The notes: generated by a model not told the origin, from the letters alone. A stretch of DNA of 64,000 nucleotides from Nematopogon swammerdamellus (GCA_946902875.1 OX336338.1:7803971-7867970); one strand, 5' to 3'; counted from the first letter of the stretch, positions 10,516 to 21,334 are shown. Numbers and translations are program-made.

Positions 10516-10649
10516 GGGCTACTAGTTCTCTGCTCTGTGTACATCTGATATTTTTTCATTGTTACGTTTAACTTGATTGTACCGTCTAGATTTTGTGTAA
10601 AATGTGTTTCGGGTGAGTGTTAATCGGGTAAACAAATTCATTAAAGTAC

Positions 10650-10952
10650 CTTGCTCTTCACCTTGCGGTTCTTCTGCGTGTTTAGGAAGATCAGTTGTAA
10701 CATTTGAAGTAACATTCATAGGTTCCGTTAGCCCTTCTGCTAACACTTTGAGTGAATCAGTCTCCTCTGACTTCATATTGTTCGCATTTTCTACCGTATC
10801 TATCTGTACCACTGACAGTGCCGACTGGAGGTCCGACGCAAGTTCCTGACCTAGTTCACTCATTGTTACTATTGACTCGATCGGTGTCTCTGGTGCAACC
10901 AGTAATTCTTCAGTACTAGTTTTTAAGGTGATATCTTCTGACACTAATTTAT
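10650..10952 (-). CDS. Exon E29: B-type helical unit
   Basis: Phase 1-1, 101 codons, acceptor CTCTTTTCAG/ATAAAT, donor GAGCAAG/GTACTT. It encodes EDITLKTSTEELLVAPETP, LASDLQSALSVVQIDTVEN and LAEGLTEPMNVTSNVTTD. B-type markers are 'VENANNMKSEETD' and the short spacer 'SIVTMSELG'. Confidence 0.88.
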
Positions 10953-11127
10953 CTGAAAAGAGTACCTTCCTTTGAGGTGTTATGTCATATGTGCTTGTGT
11001 TAATTATTTAATACATACAAATATAACCTTAGCTGCAATTTTACATATACGTTAGTTACAATTTTACGTAGTTTCGTTATAATAAATTGCTCTACCCATC
11101 GAGATTTTGTGTGAAATATGTTAGGTC

Positions 11128-11718
11128 TTTTTTTTTAATTCCAATAAATTTATTAAATTTATTCTCTTTAGGTAACCTAAGTGTAGGTTCGTCAATATAC
11201 AATACAATAAGGTACTTAAATCTTTATAGTTCTATGTTATGGTCCAAGAAAGGAAAATGTAGATTAAGTCACATTAATCAACTAAACCAGGTTAAGATAA
11301 CACAACTTCGGTGATCAAGTTTGTTATCACAATAATTAAAATAACACAAAAAATAATTAATTTTAAGAATAGATATTCAATAACAATAACTGTTAGAATA
11401 AAGTCAAAGTCTAAAATTGTAAAAAGTCTTAATCCTAATAATAAAATATTTGCCAAATATTGTAAATAATAAAAATTACAAGAAAATAAAATACAGGAAA
11501 TAAAATTTGTCATATCTTGTCAAATAATTATACAAATATGAAGACTATTAATAATAAACAATTGAAATCAGTTGTCAATAATTTTTTTTTCATTGGAATA
11601 TCATCTGTCATAATATAAAAAAAAATATTATTAAAAAAACACATATTGAATAATTAATAAAAGAATTAATTAAAACTAAAGTACGACTACGTAACTGAAT
11701 AATGACTAGAAAAAATTA
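11128..11718. repeat. AT-rich insertion in the A/B intron
   Basis: The conserved intron string 'gtgaaatatgttacgtctga' is interrupted after 'gttaggtc' and resumes at 'tctgagtgtata'. The 590 inserted bases are extremely AT-rich and contain nothing coding that I recognise. Confidence 0.6.
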
Positions 11719-11770
11719 TCTGAGTGTATATTAAAAATTAATCTTAGTGGCCGTTGGTTTATTAAAATAC

Positions 11771-12073
11771 CTGATTCTTCCTGTTGAATTTCTTCAACGT
11801 ATGCGGGATGCTCAATTGTAACATTAGAAGTATCAGCCAAAGGTTCAGTCAACACTTCTGGTAATTCTTTGAGTTTATCAGTCTCCTCTGACTTCATATC
11901 GGTCACACTTTCTACGGTATCTATCTTTACCACTGACAATACGGACTGGAGGTCCGATGCAAGTTCCTGACCTGTAGTTGCATCTGGTATTAATGATTCG
12001 ATTACTGAGTCTGGTAAAACCAGTAATTCTTCAGTGAGAATGTTTAAGGTGATGTCTACTGGTATTAATTTAT
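11771..12073 (-). CDS. Exon E28: A-type helical unit
   Basis: Phase 1-1, 101 codons, acceptor CACTTTTCAG/ATAAAT, donor GAATCAG/GTATTT. It encodes VDITLNILTEELLVLPD, LASDLQSVLSVVKIDTVES and LPEVLTEPLADTSNVTIE. This is the first A member (in transcript order) of the A-B-C higher-order array. Confidence 0.87.
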
Positions 12074-12567
12074 CTGAAAAGTGTAATTTGAATTGTTGAA
12101 TGGTTTTTTTTATAGACGACCGGCACGGGTGGCTTTGTATAAAGTTAAACGGGATATCAAACACAGTCAATAACACCAGTTCTCGCAAAACCACGATCAG
12201 AGAGTCGCCATTCAAGCTATAAGGTGAGCAAAGACATCGTCATAAAATTTATTAACACGCCTTTTGAATATTTGCCAAATACCAGTTGTTTGTGATTAAA
12301 CAATTATATTATTACCTGTAATTTTTCTATTGTATTCAATTATAATATCTTACTTTTCCCGTCCAGATTGTGCATGAATATGTTACATCTAAATATTAAT
12401 TTGATAAACAAAAATATTGCCTTAGCATGGCCGTTTTCGTCTCCTCCGGTTAAGTCTAGTCCAGCTGCTATTTTATTGGTTATAGTGGCATTTCTCCTAT
12501 ATTTGGCAGGTGTTAACTGGCAAATTGTGGGCAAAGTGGTGAAATCTGTGGTTACTTATTAAAATAC

Positions 12568-13490
12568 CTGGTTCTTCCCGTTGAGATTTTTCAACGTTTG
12601 CTTGAACCTCAGTTGCAACATTAGAATTAGATTCAGTCGGCACTTCTGCAAATTCTTTGATGTTATCAGACTCTTCTGACTTCATATCAGTCCCGCTTTC
12701 TGTCGTATCTGCCTGTACCGTCGATAATGCCGACTGAAGGCCCAATGCAAGGTGACCTTCACTCCCTATTGAAGGTTCTGATACTATAACAAATGAAAAC
12801 AACATTTGAACAACGGTCAAAAATATTTTTAACTGCCTATATTTATAAACAGGCTAAAGCAGCGTGTAATTTTACTGAGAAAGCTAGTAAAGCACGAAGA
12901 GACTCAATTAGAACCTGGTTAAATAATCTGGATTACCACGGAACAGAGCAGCTACTGGAAATCTTAAGTTAAACATTTATACATTTGAATTGATTCATGA
13001 TTCGTAATGCTTTATGTTTTTCTTTGAATGTGTTATTTATTTATTAAGTTTAGTATTAAAAATCTGTAACTAAATATATATATATATATATATATATAGT
13101 ATAAATATATACCTATATAAATTATGACAATAAAAAGGGGAAATAACAGAACAGTTAGATTTACTCACAGATTTAGACGGGCGCAAATGTAAATGTAAAA
13201 AAAAAGAAGTTACGGATAAACTCCTGCAAGACAGAACTTTCTAGTGCAGGAGAACTGAAATGTATGTATCAAGTGCCAATATTATGTTTAAATAAAAAAA
13301 ATTTCATTTTCATTTCATTTTCATTGATTCAAATTGTGACAAGTTCGAGAGCAGTCTAACTGCCATATGAATGATCAATAAACAATACAATACAATACAA
13401 TACAATTCTGACTTTCGTTCAACCAGTAATTCTTCAATAATACTCCTTAGTTCGATGGCATTTTCTGGTATGTTAATGTCTGCTGATATA
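12568..13490 (-). pseudogene. Array exon E27 split by a LINE 3' end
   Basis: The 3' part of the exon (12568 to about 12787) reads LGLQSALSTVQADTTESGT and FAEVPTESNSNVATE with a good donor. The 5' part resumes at about 13408-13490 (AACCAGTAATTCTTC on the plus strand). Between them are about 620 foreign bases ending in a (tacaa)n tail. The exon cannot be spliced as a unit. Confidence 0.72.
12788..13407 (+). mobile_element. LINE 3' terminal fragment inserted in exon E27
   Basis: It begins with a short open stretch (KQAKAACNFTEKASKARRD, ending at a stop near 12971). A 3' UTR-like region follows with a (ta)n tract at 13076-13098 and a terminal run of 'aatacaatacaatacaat', a short tandem tail typical of some non-LTR clades. 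The orientation is opposite to the host gene. Confidence 0.6.
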
Positions 13491-13949
13491 AATAAGATGA
13501 TATAGTGTTATATAATGTGTACTAAACTACAGTGTGTACGAAATGTAGTCCTATACTAGGTACCTATAAAAAGGACAATAAAGGACCACAAAAATTTATT
13601 TGTTTCCGAATAATTTGTTAAGAATTTCTCAGTAATTTCACAGTAATTTGAAATGGATAGTACGGGGACATCAATAAGAAACGCTGCTTTTAGAAAATAT
13701 CCAATTCGCAAGTAGAAAGCGTATGTCGACTATCGGAAACAGTCAATGCAAACATAGTTATTATAGATATTAAATTGACAAGTGAAAATGCACCTCCATT
13801 CAGGGTTTTCAAGTAGCGTGGTTAATGTAACATTTTAACAAATGAAATGGTCGTTTTGGAACAGTTTGCTCGAAAGCACTGCTCCAAAACCACCGTCCGT
13901 AAAGCCGTTTAATTCACAGCAATCTACATCTTAATTCCTATAAAGTTGG

Positions 13950-14030
13950 TCTTTACGGATTAACAGTAGTTATGCATGACTTACATAAGACTTATGTAAG
14001 TTATGCATAACTACTGTTAATCCGTAAAGA
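13950..14030. repeat. Near-perfect 80-base palindrome without loop
   Basis: Two 40-base arms centred at 13990, reading 'ctttacggattaacagtagt' inward and its complement outward, with one mismatch (gcatgac against gcataac). It lies in the intron between E26 and E27. It could be the remains of a miniature inverted-repeat element or a cruciform-forming site. Confidence 0.85.
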
Positions 14031-14215
14031 ACAAAATCGATATAATTAACCACAGTGTAACCTTTTTGAAATAGACACAGCGTGAGTATTAAAATCATAC
14101 GAAAATGAGAGATTCGAGAAAAATTCTCCTTTTTATCGCAAAATTGGTTGTAATACTCGAAAGGTAAGACAGATTTTCTTGACTAATCTCAATAAATCAC
14201 GCGAACATTGTTTAC

Positions 14216-14593
14216 CTTCTATCTTGTCCATATTAGCAGCAGTTAAGTTGGTATTTGGCCATACAATACTGCAAAGGTCTGACTGCAGTGTTTTGAGAAG
14301 CTCCACAATTGTATTAATATCATGTTGTTCTGTTTCTTGCCACACAATTAAATTAAAACATTCGTCGAATTCATTAACCAACTGCGAACATTCTAAAACA
14401 TTGAACCGATCTGATTCTGATCCTATTTGTGTTTCGGGAGTCTTCTCTATTTCAATAATCTTTTGTTTTATTTTGTCCACAATACAAATTATATCGTATT
14501 TAGAAGATTGTAATATTGTTTTATAATTCAATACTTCAAGTGCATTAATATCGTCAATAATTTTGGTAAATGTACTTTTCATTTCTGCGTAAT
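14216..14593 (-). CDS. Exon E26: 'DYAEMKS' unit, paralogue of E13
   Basis: Phase 1-1, 126 codons, acceptor TATTTTTCAG/ATTACG, donor ATAGAAG/GTAAAC. It encodes D-YAEMKSTFTKIIDDINAL, VLECSQLVNEFDECFNL and LLKTLQSDLCSIVWPNT. The match to E13 is clear along its whole length. Confidence 0.85.
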
Positions 14594-14729
14594 CTGAAAA
14601 ATAAAAATTCATAATTACAATTTTCTCCGGTAGGTGCAGGATGAAAAACTTACAAAAATTAAAGATACAAATGTATATATTAAAAAAAACATAAATTCGC
14701 ACGTGCTCGTATAATTTGGATTACCGTAC

Positions 14730-14909
14730 CTTCATAGGATTCATTTATGCCTCGAGAATTCACGACTCCTTTAGATTTTATAGCATCAAACACTTGTTTA
14801 TGATTATCAATATCTACTGAAAGCGATGACTCAACATTTGACATTTCTAAGGTTTTAGATTCTTCAGCAGCAGATTCCTCTTCAGTAATGTCGATTTTTA
14901 TAGGAATGT
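14730..14909 (-). CDS. Exon E25: shortest array exon
   Basis: Phase 1-1, only 60 codons, acceptor AATTTTACAG/ACATTC, donor TATGAAG/GTACGG. It encodes IPIKIDITEEESAAEES, then MSNVESSLSVDIDNHKQ. 'ESSLSVDI' may be the remnant of QSALSVVQ. It is too short to appear as an obvious open frame on its own; the splice sites and phase support it. Confidence 0.72.
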
Positions 14910-15004
14910 CTGTAAAATTTCATTTTTACATGAGTATTTTTTTTTAATACCTACATGTAATGTTAAATAGCCTTTTGTAATTCATTATAATTTCATATAC
15001 AAAC

Positions 15005-15232
15005 CTAGTTTTTCCTCCAAAGTTTCTTTCAGTTGTATTGAGAGATCAACTATCACGTTTGACATTTCAGCCGAAGTGTAATCGGATAGTTCTGCTACTT
15101 CTTTCGTGTTCTCAGACTCGCCTTTAAGTTCACTGGTTTCTGATGCTACTTCAAGCAATATCTCCGTAGATGCCTTAGAGTCATCATTTGATAATCTCTC
15201 ATATATTTTGGCATAATCTATTGGTGATACGT
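15005..15232 (-). CDS. Exon E24: short diverged unit
   Basis: Phase 1-1, 76 codons, acceptor TACATTTTCAG/ACGTAT, donor AAACTAG/GTTTGT. It encodes VSPIDYAKIYERLSNDD, STEILLEVASETSELKG and TSAEMSNVIVDLSIQL. It keeps the 'AEMSNVIVD' tail motif of the family but lacks the LQSALSVVQ core. Confidence 0.78.
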
Positions 15233-15730
15233 CTGAAAATGTAATACGGAGATGATGATTATAATAAAAATAATATAAAATGTTTTAGGCTTGTGATAAA
15301 TTCGTCTACAAGTGGCTAAGCAGGTGAACGACACCGTTTCGCGCGGCACGGAAAAATACGCCGCGCTACGTAAATCAGCGTACGCTGTTTAAGATATCTA
15401 ACATTATTTACTTGCTATATAGAAATTACGTTACTAATGACCACAATTTTATATTATACATAAGATGAAATGTTAAGACAATTCTGAAATAATTTAATAT
15501 TAAACCTTCTTTTTTCCATTCACTTAACTTATAAATGCAAGCTACGAATTTTTTTTTTCGCCTATCTATTATCTCCCACTGTCAGACAGAAATGTGTTAA
15601 TCCTGGACTTAAAATTTTCAATTATCTTCTATTTCTAAGGGAATCCTTATATCAAAACCAGCGCATTGAAATGTTAACTTCAATATTGTGTAGTTGAATG
15701 TATGTATTTAAGTGTATTTGAATACTATAC

Positions 15731-16030
15731 CTTGTTCCATAACTCGAGAAGCTTCCTCGCCTTCTGATAGCTCAAACGTAATATTAGATGTTTGAACCAT
15801 GGGTTCAGTCAGAACTTCTCCTAGTTGTTGGATGTTATTGATCGTAGGGGAGATCGATTCTGTCGTGTTGACCATTGCGTCAGTATGTGCCATCGATAAA
15901 GCGGACTGAAGGTCCGACGTTAGTTCTTGACGTTGTTTAATTTCTGTTTCGGACTGCGCTTCTACTACTTCAGTAGCAGATTTCGGTTGTATTAATACTT
16001 CAGGAGTAATATTTTCTACTAATAAAGTGT
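15731..16030 (-). CDS. Exon E23: D-type helical unit
   Basis: Phase 1-1, 100 codons, acceptor CGCTTTTCAG/ACACTT, donor GAACAAG/GTATAG. It encodes NITPEVLIQPKSATEVV, LTSDLQSALSMAHTDAMVN and LGEVLTEPMVQTSNITFE. The frame is open all the way to the acceptor, upstream of the first Met. Confidence 0.85.
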
Positions 16031-16089
16031 CTGAAAAGCGTAATTTGCAATGTGATGTGAAATGTATTTTTAAAAATGCACTGAAATGT

Positions 16090-16500
16090 TAGCTACTTTG
16101 TATATAATAAAATGTATTTAAGTGTTCCGCGATCTAGAACCACTGCAACTAGGGATGTTGGCGTCCCTAAGTGTGTTCGATTGCTTATTCCATGGGGAAT
16201 ACTCAGAGGAGCTGTTTGACGCGAGCCCACCGTAACCTTTCCACCTCCGCACAACGCGCACTGGGCAGGGATTGCATCCCTATACGCTGGACTTACCACG
16301 GATGCGTACCAATCGGTTCTGCAGATTAAATTAAACTCTGAAACGCTCTCCCTGCCCACATATTTCCCCGCAAGTATAGTCTCGGGTCTTTCAAGAGAGG
16401 TGTGAATAGGCACCTGTCAGGCCGGCATGGCATTCGCAACCCCCGTGTACGACCGAATGTCCATGGGTGTCGTTAGATACCTTAAGGGTTATAAAAAAAA
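16090..16500. repeat. Non-LTR retroelement 3' fragment in intron
   Basis: It contains 'cctgtcaggccggcatggca', 'acgaccgaatgtccatgggt' and 'gtcgttagataccttaaggg', which recur in the same order at 57110-57240, and inverted near 41500-41590. The GC content is higher than in the flanking introns. No intact frame was seen. Confidence 0.6.
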
Positions 16501-16519
16501 GTGTATTTTATTACAATAC

Positions 16520-16819
16520 CTTGTTCCACAACTAGAGAAGCAACCCCGCATTTTGACAGTTCAAATGTTACATTAGATATTTCAACCGTGGGCTCAGTCA
16601 GAACGTTTGCTAATTGTATAACTTTATCAATATCGGGAGAATTCCATTTTGTCGTGTTTTCCATTGCGTCAGTCTGCGTCACCGAAAATGCAGACTTAAG
16701 ATTCGAAGTGAGTTTTTGATTCTGTTCATTTTCTGTGTCAGACTGTGTTACTATTGATTCAGTGACCGATTCTGGTTGTAGTAATACTTCAGTGGTAATA
16801 TTTTGTGCTAATGAATTGT
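16520..16819 (-). CDS. Exon E22: D-type helical unit
   Basis: Phase 1-1, 100 codons, acceptor CACTTTTCAG/ACAATT, donor GAACAAG/GTATTG. It encodes NITTEVLLQPESVTESIV, LTSNLKSAFSVTQTDAMEN and LANVLTEPTVEISNVTFE. It is closely similar to E21 and E23 and spaced about 410 bases from E21, as expected for tandem copies. Confidence 0.86.
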
Positions 16820-16928
16820 CTGAAAAGTGTAATATGCAATGAGATGTAAAATATATTTTCATGTACGCTTCAATAAATATAATTAGATTGTAAGTATAAT
16901 TAATTGCCATCAAATAATAATGAAATAC

Positions 16929-17228
16929 CTTGTTCCACAACCAGAGAAGGTTCCCCGTGTTTGGGCGTCTCAAAAGCTACATTAGATATTTCAACCGTGG
17001 GTTCAGTCAGAACTTCTGCTAATTGTTTGATGTTATCAATCTCGGGAGATGTTAATTCTGTCGTGATTTCTATTGCGTCAGTCTGTGTCACCGACAATGA
17101 GGACTGAAGATCCGACTCAAGTTTTTTATTTTGCTTGCTTTCTATTTTTGATTGTGCTACTACTAATTCTGGACCGAATTCTGGTTGTAGTAACACTTCT
17201 GTAGTAATATTGTCTGCTAATAAAGTAT
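16929..17228 (-). CDS. Exon E21: D-type helical unit
   Basis: Phase 1-1, 100 codons, acceptor CACTTTTCAG/ATACTT, donor GAACAAG/GTATTT. It encodes NITTEVLLQPEFGPELV, then LESDLQSSLSVTQTDAIEI and LAEVLTEPTVEISNVAFE. With E22 and E23 it forms the D-type triplet, characterised by 'VTQTDA' and 'SPEIDNIKQ'. Confidence 0.86.
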
Positions 17229-17329
17229 CTGAAAAGTGTAATATGCAACGTGATGTACAAAGTATTTTTGTGTATCGCCGTACCTTAAAAATGTAATGAA
17301 ATGAACGGAAATGAGACCATACCATACTA

Positions 17330-17590
17330 CCGGAAGAGTGAGAGTTCGCCCGTTTTTTATACGGAACCTGACACCGTTGGCAACATCACTTACTATAACC
17401 GTGGTGTTAGCCACCTTGACGTGGTGTCGATCGACGTTTATTTAGTGCGGTGATACCAATTCAAACGGGGTACATAATTCTTTCTTCACAAAAAACAAAT
17501 ACACCTAGTTACGTACAGCAGCTACGACCTAGTAAGGAAAGCGAAGGAACCTACAGTTTTACCCGAAACACGGTCAGCCTCATCGGCTGG
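17330..17590 (-). repeat. Degenerate copy of the tRNA/5S-type SINE
   Basis: Reverse-oriented and diverged: it shows 'gacaccgttggcaacatcac', 'agtgcggtgataccaa' and 'ggaacctacagttttac' in the order seen in the better copies at 42127-42497 and 48047-48316. It lies in the intron immediately left of E20. Confidence 0.6.
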
Positions 17591-17624
17591 ACGAAAACCT
17601 ATGCAAAGTCTATATGCATTATAC

Positions 17625-17932
17625 CTTGTCCCAGAACACTGGGTAAACTTCCTCACCTTTGAGCAGCTCAAGTGCTACATTAGATATTTCGACGGTAGGC
17701 TCAGTCAGAACTTCTGCTAATTGTTTGATATTATCAATCTCGGGTGATTTAAATTTCGTCCTGTTTTCCATATCGTTCGGCTCTGTCACGGATAATGCAG
17801 ACTGAAGGTCTGACGTAAGTTTTAGATTTTGTTCACTTTCTGTTTCAGTATGTCCAACTAAGGATTGAGTGACTGATTCTATTAGAAGTAATTCTGCAGT
17901 AGTGCTTGTCATCGCGTTAACATAATTGGAAT
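17625..17932 (-). pseudogene. Array exon E20 with a frameshift near its 3' end
   Basis: The frame is open from the acceptor (TACACTTTCAG/ATTCCA) through LTSDLQSALSVTEPND and LAEVLTEPTVEISNVALE to the donor GGACAAG/GTATAA. The exon is 308 bases, so it enters in phase 1 and leaves in phase 0. The last residues (YPVFWDK) differ from the expected LVVEQ, marking the indel. Inclusion would shift the next exon out of frame, so it is either skipped or dead. It is the outermost of four D-type exons (E20-E23). Confidence 0.7.
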
Positions 17933-18247
17933 CTGAAAGTGTAATATCGTGTAACTTGAGCAACGGTTTAGTGTGAATGTGTAATGTACTATTTATTACG
18001 AACTTTTTTGTTTGCATTGATGGTCTCAAAAATTAAAAATACCTTTAAGGAAAACCTCCGCCATTGCACCTCGTTTGGTTACTACTGATTAATTAATGAT
18101 CTGATTTTAATATATATTTCTTCAGGTTATAATTATTAGAATAGTGTACAAGTGACTTTTGTGTGCAAGGGTGTATATTGTGTGTTAATTTGCTTAATGA
18201 AATATAAGGTTGTCTGGTGTAAGTAAGCATTAGATACATTAAAATAC

Positions 18248-18580
18248 CTTGTTCATCTTGTCGAGATTCTTGGACATGTGCAGGAAGCTCAAGTGTAAAA
18301 TTAGAAATTTCAAACGTAGGTTCAGTCAGAACTTCTGGTTTGAGATGCTCAATCTCTTCTACATTCATAATAGACGCGGATTCTATTGTATGTGTCTGTA
18401 CCACCGACAATGCCAACTGGAGGTCCGCTGCAAGTTCGTGGCCTAGCTCACTCCTTATAGTAGGTTCCGCTACTATTGATTCAATTACAGACTCTGGCTG
18501 TACCAGTAATTCTTCACTGGTAGTCAGTAGTAGTTCTTCAGGGGTGGTCTTTATGGTGATATCTTCTGGAATTAAATTAT
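18248..18580 (-). CDS. Exon E19: helical unit with doubled N-terminal motif
   Basis: Phase 1-1, 111 codons, acceptor ATACTATCAG/ATAATT, donor GAACAAG/GTATTT. The usual 'TEELL' lead-in is duplicated (PEELLLTTSEELLVQPES), which explains the extra length. The core LQLALSVVQTHTIESAS is followed by a shortened PEVLTEPTFEISNF. Confidence 0.83.
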
Positions 18581-18681
18581 CTGATAGTATAACATGTTTA
18601 GATATGAAATTAATTACGTGTTTGTGTTAATTTTGTAAACATATAGCGTAGACTGCAGTGAGCATTAGATGCATTAAATAC

Positions 18682-18984
18682 CTTGGTATTTTTTCCGAGA
18701 TCCTTCAACGTGTGGCGTAGGCTCGAATGAAATATTAGAACTTTCAAACGTAGGGGCAGTCAGAGCTTCGGCCAATCCTTCGAGATTATCAATCTCTTCT
18801 GCCTTCATAACAGTCGCGTTTTCTATTGTGTCTACCTGTATCACTGACAGAGCCGACTGAAGTTTCGATGCAAATTCCCCATTTCGCTCAAGTTCAGTGC
18901 CAGGCTCTGCTACGGCTGATTCAATTATTGACCCGGGTATTCTCTGTACTTCTTCAGTGGTACTAAATGTCTCCATGATATTTT
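18682..18984 (-). CDS. Exon E18: helical unit
   Basis: Phase 1-1, 101 codons, acceptor ACACATTTCAG/AAAATA, donor TACCAAG/GTATTT. It encodes METFSTTEEVQRIPGSIIES, then LASK-type 'FASKLQSALSVIQVDTIENA' and LAEALTAPTFESSNISFE. The core is intact, with Ala for Val and Glu/Ala changes in the LAEVLTEP block. Confidence 0.82.
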
Positions 18985-19106
18985 CTGAAATGTGTTACCT
19001 ATATACTTTATATGGAAATGTGTTACGTATTTATGTGTTAGATTGATGAAAAATATATAGTGTTAGCCGTATTATTATTTAATTTAATTAAAATATTCTG
19101 TGATAC

Positions 19107-19377
19107 CTGGCTCTTCCATTCGAGATCCATTTTGCGGATTAAGTCAGCATACCTATTATATTTTTGTTATCAATCTTACCTAAGGTCATATCCGCTGTAG
19201 TTTCTATTGAGTCTGTTTGTGTCACCAACAATTCCGACCGAAGGTTCAATGCTAGTTCATAAATTTGTTCACGTGCTGTTTCGGGCTGTGCCACTATTAA
19301 TTCTGCCTCAGATTCTAATGTAAGTAATTTTTCAGCAGTGGTAGATTTATCGGTAATATTTGCTTCTAGTAAATTAT
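19107..19377 (-). pseudogene. Broken array exon E17 (premature stop, deletion)
   Basis: It starts at a good acceptor (AACTTTTCAG/ATAATT) and reads LLEANITDKSTTAEKLL, LNLRSELLVTQTDSIET. After KIDNKNIIGMLT it meets a TAA at 19139-19141. The span to the donor-like GTATCA at 19105 is 271 bases, not a multiple of three, because most of the LAEVLTEP region is deleted. It can no longer be included without truncating the protein. Confidence 0.7.
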
Positions 19378-19495
19378 CTGAAAAGTTGTAATATCGTGTA
19401 AGAATTGTATTGTGCGTGTTATATTTGAGAGAAGCCATAAAGTATTGGCTACAATAATTATTATAATTGATTTTAATAGAATTTCACTAATTTAC

Positions 19496-19714
19496 CTTGC
19501 TCTACCGCTAGGGATTTATCGACTTCTTCTAACTTAAAATCAGTCGCGCTTTCTATCGTGTCTGTCTGTACAACGGACAATACCGACTGAAGGTCCGATG
19601 GAAGAGGCTGTCTTAGTTTACTTCCTGGATCAGACTTTGCTGCTATTGATTCCAATCCTTGCCCTGATGGAGCCAGTATTTGATCAGTAGTTCTCGCCTT
19701 CACATCGATGTTTT
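19496..19714 (-). CDS. Exon E16: short helical unit
   Basis: 73 codons if the acceptor TTATTAACAG/AAAACA is used, phase 1-1, with donor GAGCAAG/GTAAAT. The ancestral acceptor position, 12 bases further out, has decayed, so the exon seems to have moved its start inward. It encodes LPSDLQSVLSVVQTDTIESAT but lacks the usual LAEVLTEP segment: it runs from LEEVDK straight to SLAVEQ, an in-frame internal deletion. Confidence 0.65.
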
Positions 19715-20746
19715 CTGTTAATAATATTGTGGTTTAGTGTAATGGTGTGATGGTTTATATGATAGCTACTGAATAAAACGTACTTACTTTATTATATAAA
19801 TGACAGATACACATACAGCCACGAGAGTGATCCTATAAAGGTCCGTTTTTTCGTCTTTTGAGGTACGGAACCCTAATGATACCCTAAGCTAATCTTTTTG
19901 TAACTTATTTTATGGTAAAATGTTGTACAGGAAACAATAAATGCAAATAAAACTATTTCTGTTTTCTCCTAAGCGTATTGTTATAAAGAACCAGACAGTG
20001 TACTTCTCCTGCATCATTATGTTAAGTTAGGTATATTAATCCATTCATTATAAATACTGAAATCATAAGTTCATAACCTAATAATATGTTTTTATATTTC
20101 AGTTGTTATGTTTATATTATTTTAATTTAATTTATATTTTTATTGTATTGTAATTTTGGTCTAGACTTAGGAAATGTCAGATGTGAGTATATAATTATGT
20201 ACCTACCTAATGGCAGCACGAATTGCACTGACTACTATTATTATATTACATAAGTAAGTGATACATTTATACTGTGTAATACTCCAAATCAAATAATTTG
20301 TCATAATACATGACAATGATTTGATTCCCGTTTTAATGTATATATTTTATTTTTCTGCAACTCGGAATTAAATTTTCATTATTTACCTATCTACTATACA
20401 ATTTTTATTTCCTTTCTTAACAAATAATATATTGATGCTCTAAGGTTTTATGAATATTTTTTTTTCTTGAAAATTCTTTTGATGGAACTTTATTATTTTG
20501 TTTTATTTAATGATTTTTTTTTTTGTAATTTTATTATATCTAATAATGGTAGCCTCTTGCCATTTTAAGCGAAGAAATATTTGCTATAAGTATATAACAA
20601 GTTTATACATGACGAATCCAAGTATTCCGTAGGTCCCAAAGGATAAAAAATATACAAATAAAAATAACATTAGATATGTAGATAGTTTTAAAGATGTGTA
20701 TAAATTATTATACTATTGCATAATCAAAGTGAAATAAATGTACTAC
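19715..20746. other. AT-rich intron with a GGTTCCGTA-family fragment
   Basis: About 1 kb between E15 and E16 without a supported exon. At 19805-19885 there is a short copy of the 'gatcctataa...cgttttttc...gaggtacggaaccct' end that also occurs at 57.7 kb and, inverted, at 46.1 kb. The rest is low-complexity AT-rich sequence. Confidence 0.6.
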
Positions 20747-21148
20747 CTTGTTCATTAGGTTGAGAGTCCATGAGTATATCTTTTATAACATCAATTGACA
20801 TTATTGTTATATTCTCTAAGTCGTTGCGTAAGTCTTTTACTAAATTGGTGAATACTTCGATATTCTCACATTTAGCAACTTTTTCAGCATGTTCTATTAA
20901 GCCTATCAGCATGATCGAGAGAGCTAATTTAAAATCTCCAATAAGTGAAATGGTTACGCTTTGCTCATCATAAGTTATATTTGTCTCATCTGAAGACAAA
21001 ACCGTGGCTAGTAGTTCTTTCGCTACAGTTACGGAGTTAATTAAATATTTATCGTTAATAACTTTAGATATTTCATAAATTTTCTTGGCATTATTATCTG
21101 ATAAGTACTCTGTAATGTGCTGAATGAGATGCTCTGCATTTTCTTTTT
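20747..21148 (-). CDS. Exon E15: diverged helical unit
   Basis: Phase 1-1, 134 codons, acceptor TTGACATTTTCAG/AAAAAG, donor GAACAAG/GTAGTA. It encodes KENAEHLIQHITEYLSD, then IGDFKLALSIMLIGLIEHAEK and LVKDLRNDLENITIMS, ending DSQPNEQ before the donor. 'LKLALS' fills the LQSALS position. The 'EQ-G' ending and the CAAG/GTA donor are the same as in the B and C exons far downstream. Confidence 0.83.
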
Positions 21149-21334
21149 CTGAAAATGTCAAATTACATAAAATTCAGATAATTAAGTCGTTGGCTCCTCT
21201 AATAGTGAAGCATGGCGCGAAAGATAACGAGAATTAAGTTCTGACAGCCATAGACACAGTGAGCTACGTGTGAAATGACCTTTTCCACAATAACAGAAAA
21301 CATTATAAAAACATTATTAAATTCAAGACATTGG

